The notes under the pieces: model-generated
What the model was told of the DNA's origin: nothing
The model's database searches: none
The model's input: the letters and a program-made list of their open reading frames with translations, nothing else
Translations under genes and position numbers: made by a program
NCBI GenBank assembly: GCA_021464245.1
Contig: JADCRB010000055.1
Location: forward strand, 1,704,487 to 1,768,486
Direction of reading: 5' to 3'
Length of the DNA: 64,000 nucleotides
Origin: Carallia brachiata
Taxonomy: Eukaryota > Streptophyta > Magnoliopsida > Malpighiales > Rhizophoraceae
In this document: positions 44,974 through 58,675 of the stretch, piece after piece
Position numbering within the stretch: position 1 is the first letter of the stretch
Layout: the number at the start of each line of letters is the position of its first letter

Positions 44974-47900
44974 GAAGAAGAAGGGAAACGAAAAACCTCA
45001 TGAAATGACCAAAGTGACCAACGTGGATTTATGAACCGCTGTACGATTGCATCTAGATACGCGAAATATTTCTCTCTTTTCTGCCTATAACAGCACAACC
45101 CAAGCAAATAACATTATGGGAAACCGTCTTTTGACGCCACATCACATGCCCAAAGTACATCCAGGCCTCGCAAAGTGGTGTGGGTGGGCGGCATGGGGCG
45201 GGAGAGCCCCAGAATGGCCCGAGCACAGGCTCAGCGATGGGGGTTCTTTTCTTTTTTTGTATCGTGGACCCGTAGAATATGTTGCAGCCATGCAAAATAT
45301 TTTCTATGGTGCTGTAAAAATTGTTTGTAACAGATTCCAAGCCTGACCTCTTCCTACTACATTTCTACAGCCTTACTTTTATTCCTAGCATCACATAGAC
45401 AAAAGGGTCCAAAATAAGTATCTCGAATGCGGGATGCAATTCCCTAATGCTGCACCATAAAGAAGGAACCATCTTATGTACCACTCAACTCATGTCCGAC
45501 AAGAACATCATCACATTTCCTTGCTTTGCCCTGCATCAATTAACATTACATTGGCCAACAGAAAGGTCCGTAATAAAAAAAGACCGAAGTGTGGTTTTGA
45601 GCCATAGTTCTGCTGACATAGAAACTGAAGGCAATAATACTATTATGAGATGAGTCCACTCCCCCATTGGAAACTTTACTTGGAGTTGATGTATGATTTG
45701 CCCAGATCTGTTATGCAAAGTCACCGGTGCATAGTTTTGGGAGCAATTGTTAGCAGCTATACATATTCTCAGTGGCCACAATTCATTCATCCATGAACAA
45801 CAATTGAAAATCAATTTGCGTCAAGACCTTCAGGTACAATACAACGCATTCATGAACTGAGTCCACACGGACCTCTTATCACAAGTGAGAACCTATACCT
45901 TGATAGTTGATAGGAAAGAACTGACGAAATTGAGTCCAGGAATTTTTTTCCCCTTTTCAATGTTGGAACATTCACTTTAATTTCTATCTTATCAAAACCA
46001 ATTTTGCATTACCCAAAAGAGCCAAAAACAATAAATTAGTAGACATTCTTAAAAAAACCAAATTTACCGTAGTCCTTACTCACATATAATAATTCTAACT
46101 AAAGAGATCGCTCAGTTCAGTGGGGTTGTCGACATACAGACTTTCTCAAAAAACAGATAGCCTGCAATCCGGTCTATTGAGCTTGAATTTTAGAGGTCGT
46201 CATTGCGATCTAGCATTGACAGACATACAACTAGCAACCACAATTTCCCGTCCATACAAAACGTGAAGCATAAAAAAAAAGTAAAAACTATGTAATATAC
46301 ATAAATATAAATACAAAGTTGACATGAGAAATCTGAACCGTTTGATGATGAAAAATGTATTGAATTTGAAAGAAAAAAAATAAAATAGATAAACCGTTTT
46401 ATCCAATAAGAAAAAAGATAAGCAGATAATGTTGCATGCCTTCAATGGGTGCCTACTTTTACTTCCTCAAAAAAAAAATTGTAAATGCAACCAAAACAAG
46501 AAAGCATAAACTAAAGCTTATAATCATCATCATCAGACCGGAAACTTTAATCTCATCCATAGCCGTAAAACAAAACAGCTATGTAAGAAGGTGTCCTAAG
46601 ATATATTTCCAACTTGCATCACTTGAAGAACCGAACAACAATCTTCTGCTTAACACAATTTATCATTACTAAAACTCAAAATTACGCCAGATTCAGAAGC
46701 CTGTAATTTAACAATCACTTTTTGACCATGAAGTCTCAGATCAAGTGTTGGATTATTATTGTAATTATTACTGCTTCATCCTCATCTAAAATGTGGCCAT
46801 AAGGCCACAATAATCTAGAAGAAATTTAAAACATCCGTGATTAATAATAAAATGTACCAAACAGCGAATCATTTAAAAAAAAAAACAAAGAACTGGGAAA
46901 AGAGAGATTACTCGGTGGCAGCTATTTAAAGAAATAGGTTCGATATTGTCAGCTGATCTCTTCAAAAATTAAATTCAGAAGAGGGAGCTGCGACTCGTCA
47001 TCGTAACCTCCAATTTCTTCCCCAAAACAACAATCACATTACAATTACATGAATCAAACTAAAGCAAGTGCACGAATGATACTAAATATTTTAAAAATCG
47101 TATTATAAAATATTTTAAAATGTATAATTATAAAAAAAAATCATCAATTTTTTTTAATTTAACGGTATTAAAAAAATTAATCATTCTTTTTATAATTATA
47201 TATTTTTAAATATTTTATAATATAATTTTTAGATATTTAGCATTACTTTATGCCGACAGAGCCTTCGCAAGCATCGTTACATATTTGCATCTCTCTGCGA
47301 AGGGTACTTTCGGAAGACAAATTGCGGCCGCCAGTGGATTTTATATAGTTGGTGAGTAAGTATTTATAGGGCCCGAGCTAGGATTTCTGTCTTCCAAAGG
47401 GCCAACGGCCGCCCGGAAAAAACGATTCATGGGCTGGATGGAAGTTAGGCTACTTTAAAGCTTATAATAAAGCTTTTTTCGAAGCGAAAAACACTTGATG
47501 GAGGCTGATAATGGTGGTCTAATATCTTTGGGTCAAGGCCAGAAACCAAGTTATAAGAGGGGAAAGTCAGCTGGGGAACCCAGACGCTGTCTCGAGTACC
47601 GTATGAACATCTCGCAACTTAAGGTCCACCTCCCCTTATTACAGCTCCTCTCAAGCAATTAGGAGTCCACTAAATCTTATGTAAATATCTCAAGAACTCT
47701 CATGCCAAGGTAATAACATCATTTTCACTAAATTTCTTATTCTTTATTTTTTTTTTTTTTACATTATGTTGACTTAAACATCAAAATATTAACACTGAGT
47801 ACAACCCTAATACTTCGTAATTGTGCTTTGTTTTGCAGGGTATAGGCCCAATGCACTACCCATCATTCTTGTATGGTCAATTCACTCACTATCACCCTAG

Positions 47901-48988
47901 ATAGAGCTTGATCACAAAAATTAAAAAAAACCTAAAATTATCCCCAACAAATTCTATCTTAGGACTGAATTTCAAGGAGAATCCATTTAACCAAAAAAAA
48001 AAAAAACGTAAAAGTTAAAATTGTCCATTCCTCAAAAAAAAAAAAAACTAAAAAAAAAGAAAGATTCCAACTCTATTTTTGAGGTTTGTTTTGGGGAAGG
48101 AGTCCGATGGGTCCTTCATTAATTGGTGCGGGCCCAATTCAAATTGAAGTAGGGGCTCCCATAAAATTTGTGAAAGGATTTCTATTTTCGGGACATATAC
48201 AAGATTAAGAACTCCACGGGTACAAACAAGATTTTTTTTTTCATTACGCTAATTTCATGTTTTTATCCACAAAAATTAACAAGGACAAAACATTTGTCAC
48301 ATCAAAGTTAAAGAAGGCAGCGATTGAAAATTCACACAAAATTCGATGCAAAATTTTTGTTAGATTTTTCCGCCAAAACTTCCCCTACTCAAAATTTTTT
48401 CACTTATTCATTTTGGTTTCTATTCTTTTCAGACAGCTTATTCATTTTTTTCTAAAATTGACTTCACAGAATTTTTTACAGTAAACATAAATCATTAAAT
48501 ACAATTATATTATTAATTATTATTATTTAAATATAATTATAATCTTATAAAAAAAACTTGTTTCTTTTGATTCTGAACATTATTACAAAATGTAATAATA
48601 AAAAAAATAGAGAGAAAAAAAATCAGACGCATAATCGATATATTATAATCTTTTTTTTCAATAATACCCTTTTTTATAAAAAAATAAAAGTATGTTTCAT
48701 CTTTTCTTATTAAAAAAAATTAATTATAAAAAAATAATTAATTACAATTTATCTATTTTAGATCACAGCCTATATAATTGGACTTAAAATAAAAAAGTCA
48801 AAAACTGCAAAGCTCAGCGTCACCAACGGCGTGCTTCCACGTGGCAAACCACTTGTTTTTGCCACCCACAAACAAAAGGCAGGCTTATATATTATAATGG
48901 AAGAAAACAGGAGGATCCTCTTCTGCGGAAATTGCAACCGATTCCAATGCGCCTTTTGTCTCCACTCCTTCACCACAGTTTCTGAAGT

Positions 48989-48989
<1 letters not shown>
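44974..48989. other. Intergenic region before ORANGE
   Basis: About 4 kb without a supportable gene. It holds a repeat at about 46320-46400 related to 1562-1640, and a foldback MITE at 47077-47252. The last 200 bp before 49095 are the ORANGE promoter and leader, with ttatatatt near 48883 as TATA candidate. Confidence 0.5.
47077..47252. repeat. Foldback MITE
   Basis: Two arms of about 85 bp, inverted copies (actaaatatttt, attataaaatatttt, tgtataattataaaaa), around a short loop. AT-rich and non-coding. Confidence 0.6.

Positions 48990-49032
<43 letters not shown>
48990..49032 (+). repeat. (AG)n microsatellite in ORANGE leader
   Basis: About 21 uninterrupted AG units ending some 60 bp before the ORANGE start codon, so probably inside its 5' untranslated region. 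Confidence 0.85.
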
Positions 49033-49035
<3 letters not shown>

Positions 49036-49094
49036 CTTGGACTCTGTTAAAGTAGCAGAGGTGGCGGCGCTCGGACGATTGGATTGGAGGAGAC

Positions 49095-51878
49095 ATGGTT
49101 TGCCTGAGCAGAGTTCTGGCAGTTTCGTATAATGTAAAACCGCCGAACTCGTACAATTTGTACAGTTGTCACCGCTCGAGCAGCGGCGCCGGCGTCAGAT
49201 TTATTGATGTAAATCGTAAATTGAAGTGGAAATGGCGATCTATGGCGGCCGAGCCCGATGCTTCCTCCTCCGCTTCTTCTGTTGACTCTGATTCTACTGA
49301 TAGAACCTCCGCAGGGTATCCCCTCTCTCTCTTTCCGACGGACGACCGTTTTGGGCGTTAGCTGACCGATAGGAATGACTTTGATTTTAAAATTATGAAT
49401 GAGATGAAAATTTTTTTTAAAAGAAATTTGCTGCTTTATTATGTGTTTTCTTCTTGCTTTTATTTACTTTTTTGCGTTGTATGGATTTGAGTGTGTAGAT
49501 TTTGTATCATAGAAGGCCCCGAAACAGTGCAGGACTTTGCCAAAATGGAACTTGAAGAAATTCAAGACAATATTCGAAGTCGGCGTAATAAAATTTTCTT
49601 GCACATGGAGGAGGTGAGTTTGAAGATGCTTTTATGGATCTTTGTTCTTCCGTTTTTGCCACTTAGGTTCTTCTATTGTGTTGTTTTAGAAGGCGATTAC
49701 GTGAAGAGCAGGGCAAGGGTGGAGCTATTTCATGTTGTTTAGGCTGAGGTCTCATAATTTGGAAAATTAAATGATAAAATTGAAGGAACAAATGATTATT
49801 TGGTTATTTGTGTATGATTCGGTTGATGAAAACAGAGCCGCCTTACTTTCTTTGCTGGGTTCGGATTTCGTGATGCCTGTCCTTTTATCTTCTCAACTTT
49901 GTAGGTTCGTAGGCTGCGGATACAACAGAGGATCAAGAGTGCTGAACTTGGGGTTTTAAAGGAAGAACAAGAGGATGAACTTCCCAGCTTTCCGTCATTT
50001 ATCCCGTTCTTGCCTCCTCTAGTAAGCTCTTTTATTATTGCGCTTTGCTTTCAAATCATATATTATGAGATGTCTATCTTCTGGTTATTAATAAGTAACC
50101 TATATTTTGGTTGCAGAGTGCAGCAAATCTTAAGGTGTATTATGCTACTTGTTTTTCACTTATTGCTGGGATTATTATTTTTGGTGGCCTTCTAGCACCA
50201 ACAGTAAGTTTATTTTACATGCTTACTTGTTATGACTATATTCATTTATCTGTATTTTTATATCGTCTTCCAATTTACTTGTATTATTTCCTTTTATAGA
50301 AGCAATTTAAGTACTCAATGTATTATTCCTCTCTTCAGTTGGAGCTTAAGCTTGGATTAGGGGGCACCTCATACGAAGACTTTATCCGTAGCATGCATCT
50401 TCCCATGCAGTTGAGGTATGGCTCATATTTGTATAGCTGCATGTTGACAATCAGCATCTGGTTGCTCCTGTGATATCAATCATAATGTCACCTTTCAAAC
50501 AATTCTTAATAATTACCGTTCTAGTTTGGTATATTTAGCAACTTCACTGTTGCAACATACAGCCAGGTTGATCCCATAGTGGCGTCATTCTCTGGGGGAG
50601 CAGTTGGAGTTATCTCTGCCTTGATGGTTGTTGAGGTAAACAATGTAAAACAACAGGAACACAAAAGATGCAAATATTGCCTTGGAACTGGTATGTTCTG
50701 GTCTTTTGTCCATTATGCATTTCTGTATCTTGGTGTGCATGCATATCGTGGCTTGTGCATTTAGTTATATACAAGCTTTCTTGTGTGACTTGCTCGAGTT
50801 CCTTCCCCAAGTCCAATCAGTGCCTTAAGTTTTGCACTCATTTGGTTTCTGACAACATGAGACAAGGAAGTTTGTTATAACTACTTAGCATTCCTGTTAA
50901 TTTTCTGCCGGTACATATTTTTTTAACTACCTTTTTGCAAATCAATTTATTCCTTACTGTGGTAAGCATTATATCTTGACTAAATGGCTTAGTTTCTGCA
51001 TGAGGAACCTACTCAATCTATAAGAACGAAACATTGGGCACACCACTCCTGATATCTTAGGTCTGGACTCACATATTTGTTTATGGAGAAGACATTTTTT
51101 TGTTTAGAATCTATACCTGTAAAATACAGGGTATCTTGCTTGTGCTCGTTGCTCGGGTACCGGAGCACTTGTGCTTGTTGAGCCAGTTTCAACAGTGAAT
51201 GCTGGAGATCAGCCACTCTCAGTGCCTAAAACTGAAAGATGTTCTAATTGTTCCGGATCTGGAAAGGTTGGACCCTTTTTATTACTTGTATCCATTCAGC
51301 AAGTATAATATATATGCACGGATTATCATAGCTGTTTGTGCCTGCCACTCGTTGATTATGTAGAATGCATACATGGTCAATTTTGGGTTCATTTCTGATT
51401 CTTGTCATCATCACGATCACCATTACATTCCTATTGTTTTTGATGTAATGAACTGTTCATATTTGTATGCTGAGTGGGATTTAGGAAGAAATGTGGAAGG
51501 CATGGCTAGCATACGACGGAGCATCATTAATGTCCGACATTCACACTTTGTGTAATAACTCTTTGTTGCTTCAAGCCTGCTGTGGTCAAGTGCTCATATT
51601 TATTGGGGCTGACCCTCGCTCTATGGCACTGCCTTTGTCGGAGTGAAGGCACCAATGGCCTGCTTGTTTCTTTCCACACACAAGAAAAATCAGAAATGAG
51701 AAAAGAATATTGTTGTTTTCAAGAGAATGTGTGTCAAGTTTCATATACATCCAATGCCAGTTGTTAAGCGTGTTTTCTCTTTGCATGTGACATTTGACAG
51801 GTGATGTGCCCAACATGCCTTTGCACTGGAATGGCTATGGCAAGCGAGCACGACCCTCGAATTGACCCGTTTGATTAG
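49095..51878 (+). CDS. OR: ORANGE protein, plastid DnaJ-like zinc-finger chaperone
   Basis: Eight exons: 49095-49315, 49499-49613, 49905-50021, 50117-50203, 50339-50415, 50563-50690, 51130-51266 and 51801-51878. All splice sites are GT-AG and the phases agree, giving 319 residues. Known ORANGE proteins hold phytoene synthase stable in plastids and promote carotenoid accumulation and chromoplast formation. A Ser-rich transit peptide (about 60 residues) precedes the conserved FCIIEGPETVQDFAKMELEE block and the VRRLRIQQRI helix. Two membrane segments follow (TCFSLIAGIIIFGGLL and FSGGAVGVISALMVV). Then come four Cys-rich units: CKYCLGTG, CARCSGTG, CSNCSGSG and CPTCLCTG. The ending DPRIDPFD is typical. 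The gene is tail-to-tail with the TMEM135-like gene. Confidence 0.97.
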
Positions 51879-52918
51879 ACGATGAGTGGCACACTTGCCT
51901 CTCTGTCCCATATATTCCAACCTGATCCGAGGGAGGCTTCTTCTGTATGCAAAAAAGCGGATACCATCTGGCTTCGATGCCATTAGGCTGTAGGTATGTA
52001 ATGCAATGCAATGGCTAAGGATTGTATTATACAAATTACGGTGGTGATCCCAATGTTCATGCTGTAAAACACATAATCTTTTCTTTTATGTTCCCTATGA
52101 TTAAAGCACGTCTCGCTCTTCTTTGCCTCCTTTGGTGTACAAACTAATTGCGAATTCTCTTTTCATCAGTCACGGTGAAGTCATCCGAGTCTGGTTGATG
52201 GCGAGTGCGACTGTTATAACACTTTCCCACGCCTCGCGTTCATCTTTGTATGCCTTCTCATTTTATCTCTGTTGTTTTATAGTGAATAATTTCTTTATAG
52301 CGAGCTCTTGCAGGTCAACATGGAAGACCCGTGATAAAGTTTGGGCTGAAGCTACTTGGAACTCTAATTAGGGCCGTTATGCATTCGAAGAAAAGTTGTG
52401 CAAAATACAGAATTTCAAAATTCAACAAATTGTCAAATGAAGATGATAATCTAGCGTGCGGTTACCCATTCAAGAGGAGCATTAGGAATACAGATGAAAG
52501 GAAACACAGCGCAGAAGAGAAGGCAATGACTGAATGCAAAGAATTACAAATGACAATAAGAACAAATAAAGCAATTCTCCTCTCTCCAGCCCGGGCAGAG
52601 AGGACAATCCCTTTTAAAGGGTTGTTAGAGAAGTCAGTACTCTACCCCATCATCGCTACACTTCTCCCAATAACACAGTCCTGAAGGCGAAACAATCATC
52701 AAAAGTGAAGGAAAAGCCCCGTAAAATTCATCCCTCTTTGTTCATTTTAGAGGTTCACGGTTCTATAAGATGAATCATTGTTCACCTCTTTATGCATCTT
52801 ATCAATACATTAAGCAGACCTTGCTGATTCTTCCAACAAATGCTGTGTGAACTCAATTCTAAAAGAATGATTGGGCTAGAGTTATAATGGCAATAGCAAA
52901 TGATTCACCAAAGAACTG
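51879..52918. other. Convergent 3' intergenic region
   Basis: No gene seen. It holds the 3' untranslated regions of ORANGE (plus) and the TMEM135-like gene (minus), which converge here. A 117-codon frame at 52331-52684 has no recognisable domain. Confidence 0.6.
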
Positions 52919-55900
52919 TTAAAGCCCAGGAATGGATTCAAGATTGTATTTCTGGGAGGATGATCCTTCAGCCTCTCTGCTCTCCTGCAATTTTGGCTTC
53001 TTTACGACATCCAGAGCCTGCAGATACGTATAGGAAGCACTCCGGTTAGTTGGTGGGCCTGGACTGCTAAGTCTGCTAGAAAGGAAGCGACGAATAAGGC
53101 CCCGCAATAATGGAGACATGGTCTCTGGCTCATATTCCAAATAGTACATAACTCCCCCCATGCATGCACAAAATAGGGCCACCTGCAGCAATTCAAAAAT
53201 AGGGTCAATTAGAGAAGCTTCCAACTGCCACACAAGGCACCGGACACAGGTACAAACACTATCAACAAAAGGCCAAAAAATGTGGAGATTTTTGAATGAT
53301 CACTGTACACAGGTTCCCACGGTTTATTCAAGCCTAAATTGAGCTCTTTCTCTGATGTCTTTTCCCATTGATGAGCACAGAAAACCAACTAGGAGAACCA
53401 CAAGAAAGAAGCCGGCACACCAACAATGAAGCAGACAATATAGTTCTCAACTTAAGTAAAAGCAAGAATGCTGTCAGAACAAAATATATAGACAGAGACC
53501 AATACCTCGGTATTCTTAAAATCCGGAAGCAGATGGCGGTTCACTAATATGTACCACAATGAATCTCCAGCTCGTGGAAGAACATATAATCCTAGTTCAG
53601 CACGTCTGGACTTTTTCTCAAGTAACACTGAAAGGGCAGCTATTCCACCAGCAATCCAATATACAAGTTTGTGGTCTTTGGTTGCCACTTTTCTATGCAT
53701 ACATATCACCCCCTTGCAACATCCATTAACTGATAAGAATGTATTCTCCGCTTTAAAAAATGAAAAGCAATCAAAAACAAGTTAACTGATACCTGAAAAA
53801 TTCCAACAAATGCAGATAAAAAAGTTGTTGAGCGAACAGCATCCCTCAAAGCAAGCCAACATGTACGAGCAGGTGCATCCATGAACTTTTAGAGCATGAT
53901 AACAGCAGACAAAACAAAAATGTCAGTCCAGATAGTAAAGCTCGAGTTGACAGAAACAGCAAGGTTGGGATACCTTGAGGTCCAGTGCATAAAAAAAGAT
54001 GAACTTAATTGACTAGAGAAATCTATCAGATAACAAGACACTAATGAACTTTTCTACAAAATATTTTTCCCAATTTTTCCACCCACAAGCCACAACCTTT
54101 GGGTAAATGTCCAATTTTCAACAACAACAATAATAATGAAGCCTTAATCCCAAATTTAATTAGGGCCAGGTACAATAATCTTTTCTTGTCATTGCATCCT
54201 ATTAGGAACTGAGTTTGATGTGAAGTGCAATTATTCTAAATCCTTGATAACAAAGATTCACAAGTCACTTAAGTCTCCATCTCCCCCCCCCCCCCCCTCC
54301 ACACCATAGCACTTACAAAGAAAGTCCATCACGCTAGATCAATTAAAACCATGCGTAGATCACGTTTCTTTTCTTGCTATTTCCTATCAATCTTCCTAGG
54401 AAGAAGATAGCTTCTGACATTGATTTACCTAGCATCAAAGTCCAAATATGCAATGCGTAAATTTCTATCAGGAATCCCTCATTTTCTTTTTCCTCAAAAA
54501 GAAGTATAAATAGGAAATTTAAAAAGTATAACAGAAAAACCTGAGTCAAGGAGTTACCTTCTGTAGGTGCAGAACAACATATGGTACAAAAGTCAGTGAG
54601 AAATAAAGCGGAAATGTTTTCCTGAATGTAGCTGATGCTGCATTACCATTCTGAGCCAAACACGAACTTGTATTTGGATGAATAACGGAACAAGGAATAA
54701 TGGACGGGAATTCTTCCAACTTCAGTGAGTCTAATTTCCCTGCTTTAGATAAATAAGCTGACAGTGACTCGACATCAATTGGGCCTCCCCTACAGCTCTC
54801 TCTCACAGCCTTGTACACAGGCTGTGCAACTGGCCCAGTCTTCTGGATAAAGTCGTGATATGCTTTTGGCAAACTCTCAGGACGCATCACAAAGGCATAC
54901 ATCACCTAGAAAGGAAAAATTAAGAAAAATGGTATGTCCCAAAAAATAGGGGAAAAAAAGGTAAAAAAACAACCTAGTTTAAAACGAGCTTGCCAATCTA
55001 TACAATGATAATACCTGGACATGCAAGAGCAACAAAACACTATCAAATAAGTGGAGAGATGGTGTGAGTTCCAATAATCATCAACCTAGTAACTAAAGGC
55101 CTGAAAGGAAAAAAGATTGGATCTATAGGCAAGTAACATATTTCCAAGAATGTCCTAGTCTCAGGTGATCGTGCTTAAGATAAAACTTCAGAGATTCATT
55201 GCTATATCATGAAATAAATATGGTCAGAGTTCTATCCTGCTCCCTAGTTGGGAACATAACTTCATTCAATCAACTCATTTTAAAGTCATAAAACTCATGA
55301 CTGGCAACACATATAACATGTGACATGACCTCACTTAAATACTGCAGCATTCCCTCGTCCATGGCCTTTCAATTCCTCCCCTTATATTTGGAAACTTTTC
55401 AACCTAGACTAAAATTGCTGCTCACTGTTATAGTTATGCCTTTGCTTAAGCCGGGACATCGAATCCAACTTCCCCGGATGCATCGAATTGATTGAATGTT
55501 TTACCACTTCATGATCTTCTGCCCACATTCCAATCAAAGCTAACTTTATTTCACTAGATCAACCAGAACTCTATCATCAAACACCATGGTTATATAGCTA
55601 ATAGCCGTATTTCTAAAATGTAATTTCATTTCAACAGTTCAAAGCTGTGAACCCTCAGTGCTCCTTAAGAAAAAAAAAAGTCATTAATTGATCTTTGGGT
55701 TCCCAATCACAATGCGACCTCTATTCTGATTTTTCCAATGGTCAAGCAATTAAACACTGAAAAAAAAAAAAAAAGAGAACAAAACGAAATAATTAACAAA
55801 GAAAATCAATGTACCTGAGCGCATGCCAAAGCAAAAAGTAATGAATCACCATGCCTCCAGTGGCTTCCCCAAAGATGAAACTTGTTCTTAGCTTTTGCTG

Positions 55901-56805
55901 AATTATAAGCACACTGACGAGAAAAGCTAAATCAGACAGGAAAAATCTTCTCGAAACACCTCAAGAATAGAATTAAAATCTCTCAAATGCATTAGATCTA
56001 AATTAAGTACCTGAGCTACCCTAACCAAAAGATAAAGAGCAAGGGTACGCCTCCGGTTTGAATCATCTAAAGCAAGAACAGACAATCCTGCAACCGAACC
56101 TGCTAAAAATCTGCTCCATCATCCCCTTAAACAACGTTATAAACAAGCAATAGACAAAATTGGAAAAAATAATCAAATAATGAAAATATATACATACGCA
56201 TTGAACGGTGTCTCTTTCCTTCTAAACTTTCTCAAAAAGCACCTAAGGGCATGATATGAACCAGTAAATCCACCGAAGAGTAAACCGATCCGGCACGCTT
56301 CCTCTCTAACTATCAAATCTTTCTCCGAGACAAGTTGCTGTCAATTAAAAAATTCACACATTATAAAAGAGTCGCATTCTCTATATCCAATTGCTCTAAT
56401 CAATTACAGCAAAACCACAGATAATAGACAATCAAGCAAGCAAGCAAGGAAATTCAAAGGAGAGGAGAGCGAGACCTTGAGATCGAGCAGGGAAGAGTAG
56501 GACTGTCCCTTAGCGAGCTTGAAAGCCCGAAGCAAGATCCCGATACCGACTCGGACGCCATAAGACAGAAGAAAGCTCTGGCAGAGGTTGCCGATAGCAT
56601 GGGCGAAACAAGACTCGTCGGGCGGGTGATCGCAGGGCGGGTAAGAATGAGGATTGCCGGAAGCCGCCCTTCGCTGCCGGCGCTGCAGCTCCTCTATGGC
56701 CTCGCGCAGCCGCTCCTCGGCCTCCTGAAGCCGGCGCTCGGCGTCGGAGTTTTCGTGCTGGTGGAGTAGGGGCGGAGGAGAGGAAGATTGTGAGAAGGAA
56801 GGCAT
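52919..56805 (-). CDS. TMEM135-like membrane protein
   Basis: Eight exons on the minus strand: 56805-56476, 56337-56198, 56110-56011, 55913-55815, 54905-54558, 53885-53793, 53712-53506 and 53182-52919. All phases agree, giving 526 residues. The start MPSFSQSSSPPP is followed by a charged helix rich in Glu/Arg (residues 20-45). Several membrane segments follow, including the Tim17-like repeats IGLLFGGFTGSYHALR, LAGSVAGLSVL and WIAGGIAALSVLLEKKSRR. A Cys-containing loop (IIPCSVIHPNTSSC) matches the TMEM135 family. Animal TMEM135 acts at peroxisomes and mitochondria in lipid handling; the plant role is inferred. The homopolymer of about 15 C at 54283-54297 lies in an intron. Confidence 0.88.
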
Positions 56806-57662
56806 CTTGGCGTTGGAGAAGCCGAGAAAATTGAGGCGGTGTTTGGCATTTGCTTTAAAGGAAGCAGCAGTGTTGACGATGGCAAATTAAATGGGGAAGA
56901 ATTTTAAGGAAGGGAAAATATTTGTAGGTATATGATTTTTTTTATTATTTTATATAAATTTTTTTGTGTAATTATATGTATATTTTATATAATTATAATG
57001 ATAAAAAGTGATATAAAAAATATTATTTTTTTTGTTACATATTTTTTTATTTATAATTATATAAAAAATATTTATAATTACATAAAAAAATAAATATGAA
57101 TGTAATAAAAAAAATCATATATCCCTGTAAAGTTGAGTTAGTTTTTTCTTTTTTTTTTTTTTTTTTCAATTTTTGTTTTAAATGTTTGGATTCGAGGATG
57201 GAGCCAGAAGTGGCGGTTGGTGATGACGTGGCAATGGGGATATTTCGTTATGGCCTCTGGGACGGTGGGCTTGCTTTGTGCCCAACTATATTTTTTGATG
57301 CTTTGTGTCCAACTATATTTGATTATGAATTAGGACCCAAAATATATATATATTTGATTATGAATTTTTTGGTAAAAGATTGATTATGAATTGTTGTCAA
57401 AAAACAAAAAAGAGATTGATTATGAATTTATATGGTGCTTTTAATTTTCTGAAATACGCTTTGAAGGGAGAAATTTTGATACAGACTTTCTTGCAAAACT
57501 GCATGATAATGCTTAGGGACGACGAAGGGAGTTTGGGGAGGAGCCAATTAAGTTTGTCCCTTCAATTAAACTACTTTTCTATGGTAAAATTAAGTTTGTT
57601 CCCCCTTATTTAGATAATTTGTCTTCGTTGTGTGCTAATTTGTTCGCATATTATGTCTTTTA
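56806..57662. other. Intergenic, with foldback repeat
   Basis: The TMEM135-like promoter lies next to 56805. An inverted repeat at about 56928-57128 (tatatgattttttttatta at both ends, opposite strands) looks like a small foldback MITE. Nothing else is seen. Confidence 0.5.
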
Positions 57663-58132
57663 GGGTATGTTTGGTATATAAATTAAATATAATATAGGCT
57701 AATATAGTATAAGATATATTAGATTACTAACAATATATATTTGAATGTTATCAAATAATATAAAATAATTATCCTATTTAATATTTAGATGATATGAGAT
57801 AGAATAGTATAGTATATCAAAATTACTTTTTTACCTTTAGAGATTGTTGATTTATATTTACTATTAATTTTAATATTTTTATTAAATATAATTAAAATTA
57901 AGTAATGAAATTAATAGTTATTTTACATGTTTTTATATATTATATTATTTATAAATTTTTAATTTTGTATAAAAAAATATTTTTTAAAATTAAACATTAA
58001 TTTTATTTATACAGATAAATTTTAAAATATCAAAAAAATGATATTAATATTTTTTTTAATTCTTTGAGGAAAAATTAAATAAATTTTAAGAGATAAATTT
58101 TCAAACTTATATGAAAAAAATGAAAGAATGAG

Positions 58133-58169
<37 letters not shown>

Positions 58170-58672
58170 GGAGAGAGAAAGGAAGGGAGGAAAGAGAAAG
58201 GAAGGGAGGAAGGAGGAGGGAGGGGAGAGAAATAGAAGAGAGAGATGAGGAGTGACGGAGAGAGAAGAGGGAGGAGAGAGAAAGGGAAGAGAGAGAGATG
58301 AGGAGTGAGAGAGAGAGAAGAGAGAGGAGAGAGAAATGAAAGAAGAGAGAAGAGAGAAAGGAAAGAGAGAAGGGGAGTGAGAGAGAGAAGGGAAGAGAGA
58401 GAATATGATAGAAATGAATTTTTTAAATTTTATGTTAATTTTTTATAAAATATTTAAAATTTATTTTAATAAATATATAATTTATTAACAATAATTCATG
58501 ATGTGTGATAGATTAACGCATAAGAGTTAGATGTATAGTACTATCTTGGGATAATAAGTTCATATTAATTTATTTTATCTCTATTATATTAACCAACCAA
58601 ATATAGATTAAGGTGGAATAATTGACTATTAGTTTATTATATCCTATTATATCTCATCAAACAAATATACTT
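57663..58672. mobile_element. MITE-like element with TTA flanks and GA-rich core
   Basis: The left end GGGTATGTTTGGTAT and the right end on the opposite strand AAGTATATTTGTTTG are imperfect inverted repeats with TTA outside both (57660-57662 and 58673-58675), as for PIF/Harbinger elements. About 300 bp of GA-rich DNA (58133-58420) inflate the centre. Assignment is moderate. Confidence 0.5.
58133..58420. repeat. Purine (GA-rich) low-complexity tract
   Basis: Nearly 290 bp of almost only G and A on the plus strand, starting with an uninterrupted (GA)n of about 14 units and continuing with varied gagagaaagg-type units. Confidence 0.9.
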
Positions 58673-58675
58673 TTA

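Noticed and set aside
45047..45814. Several 70-100-codon frames on both strands
   Set aside because: No homology I can recognise and mutually overlapping; treated as intergenic.
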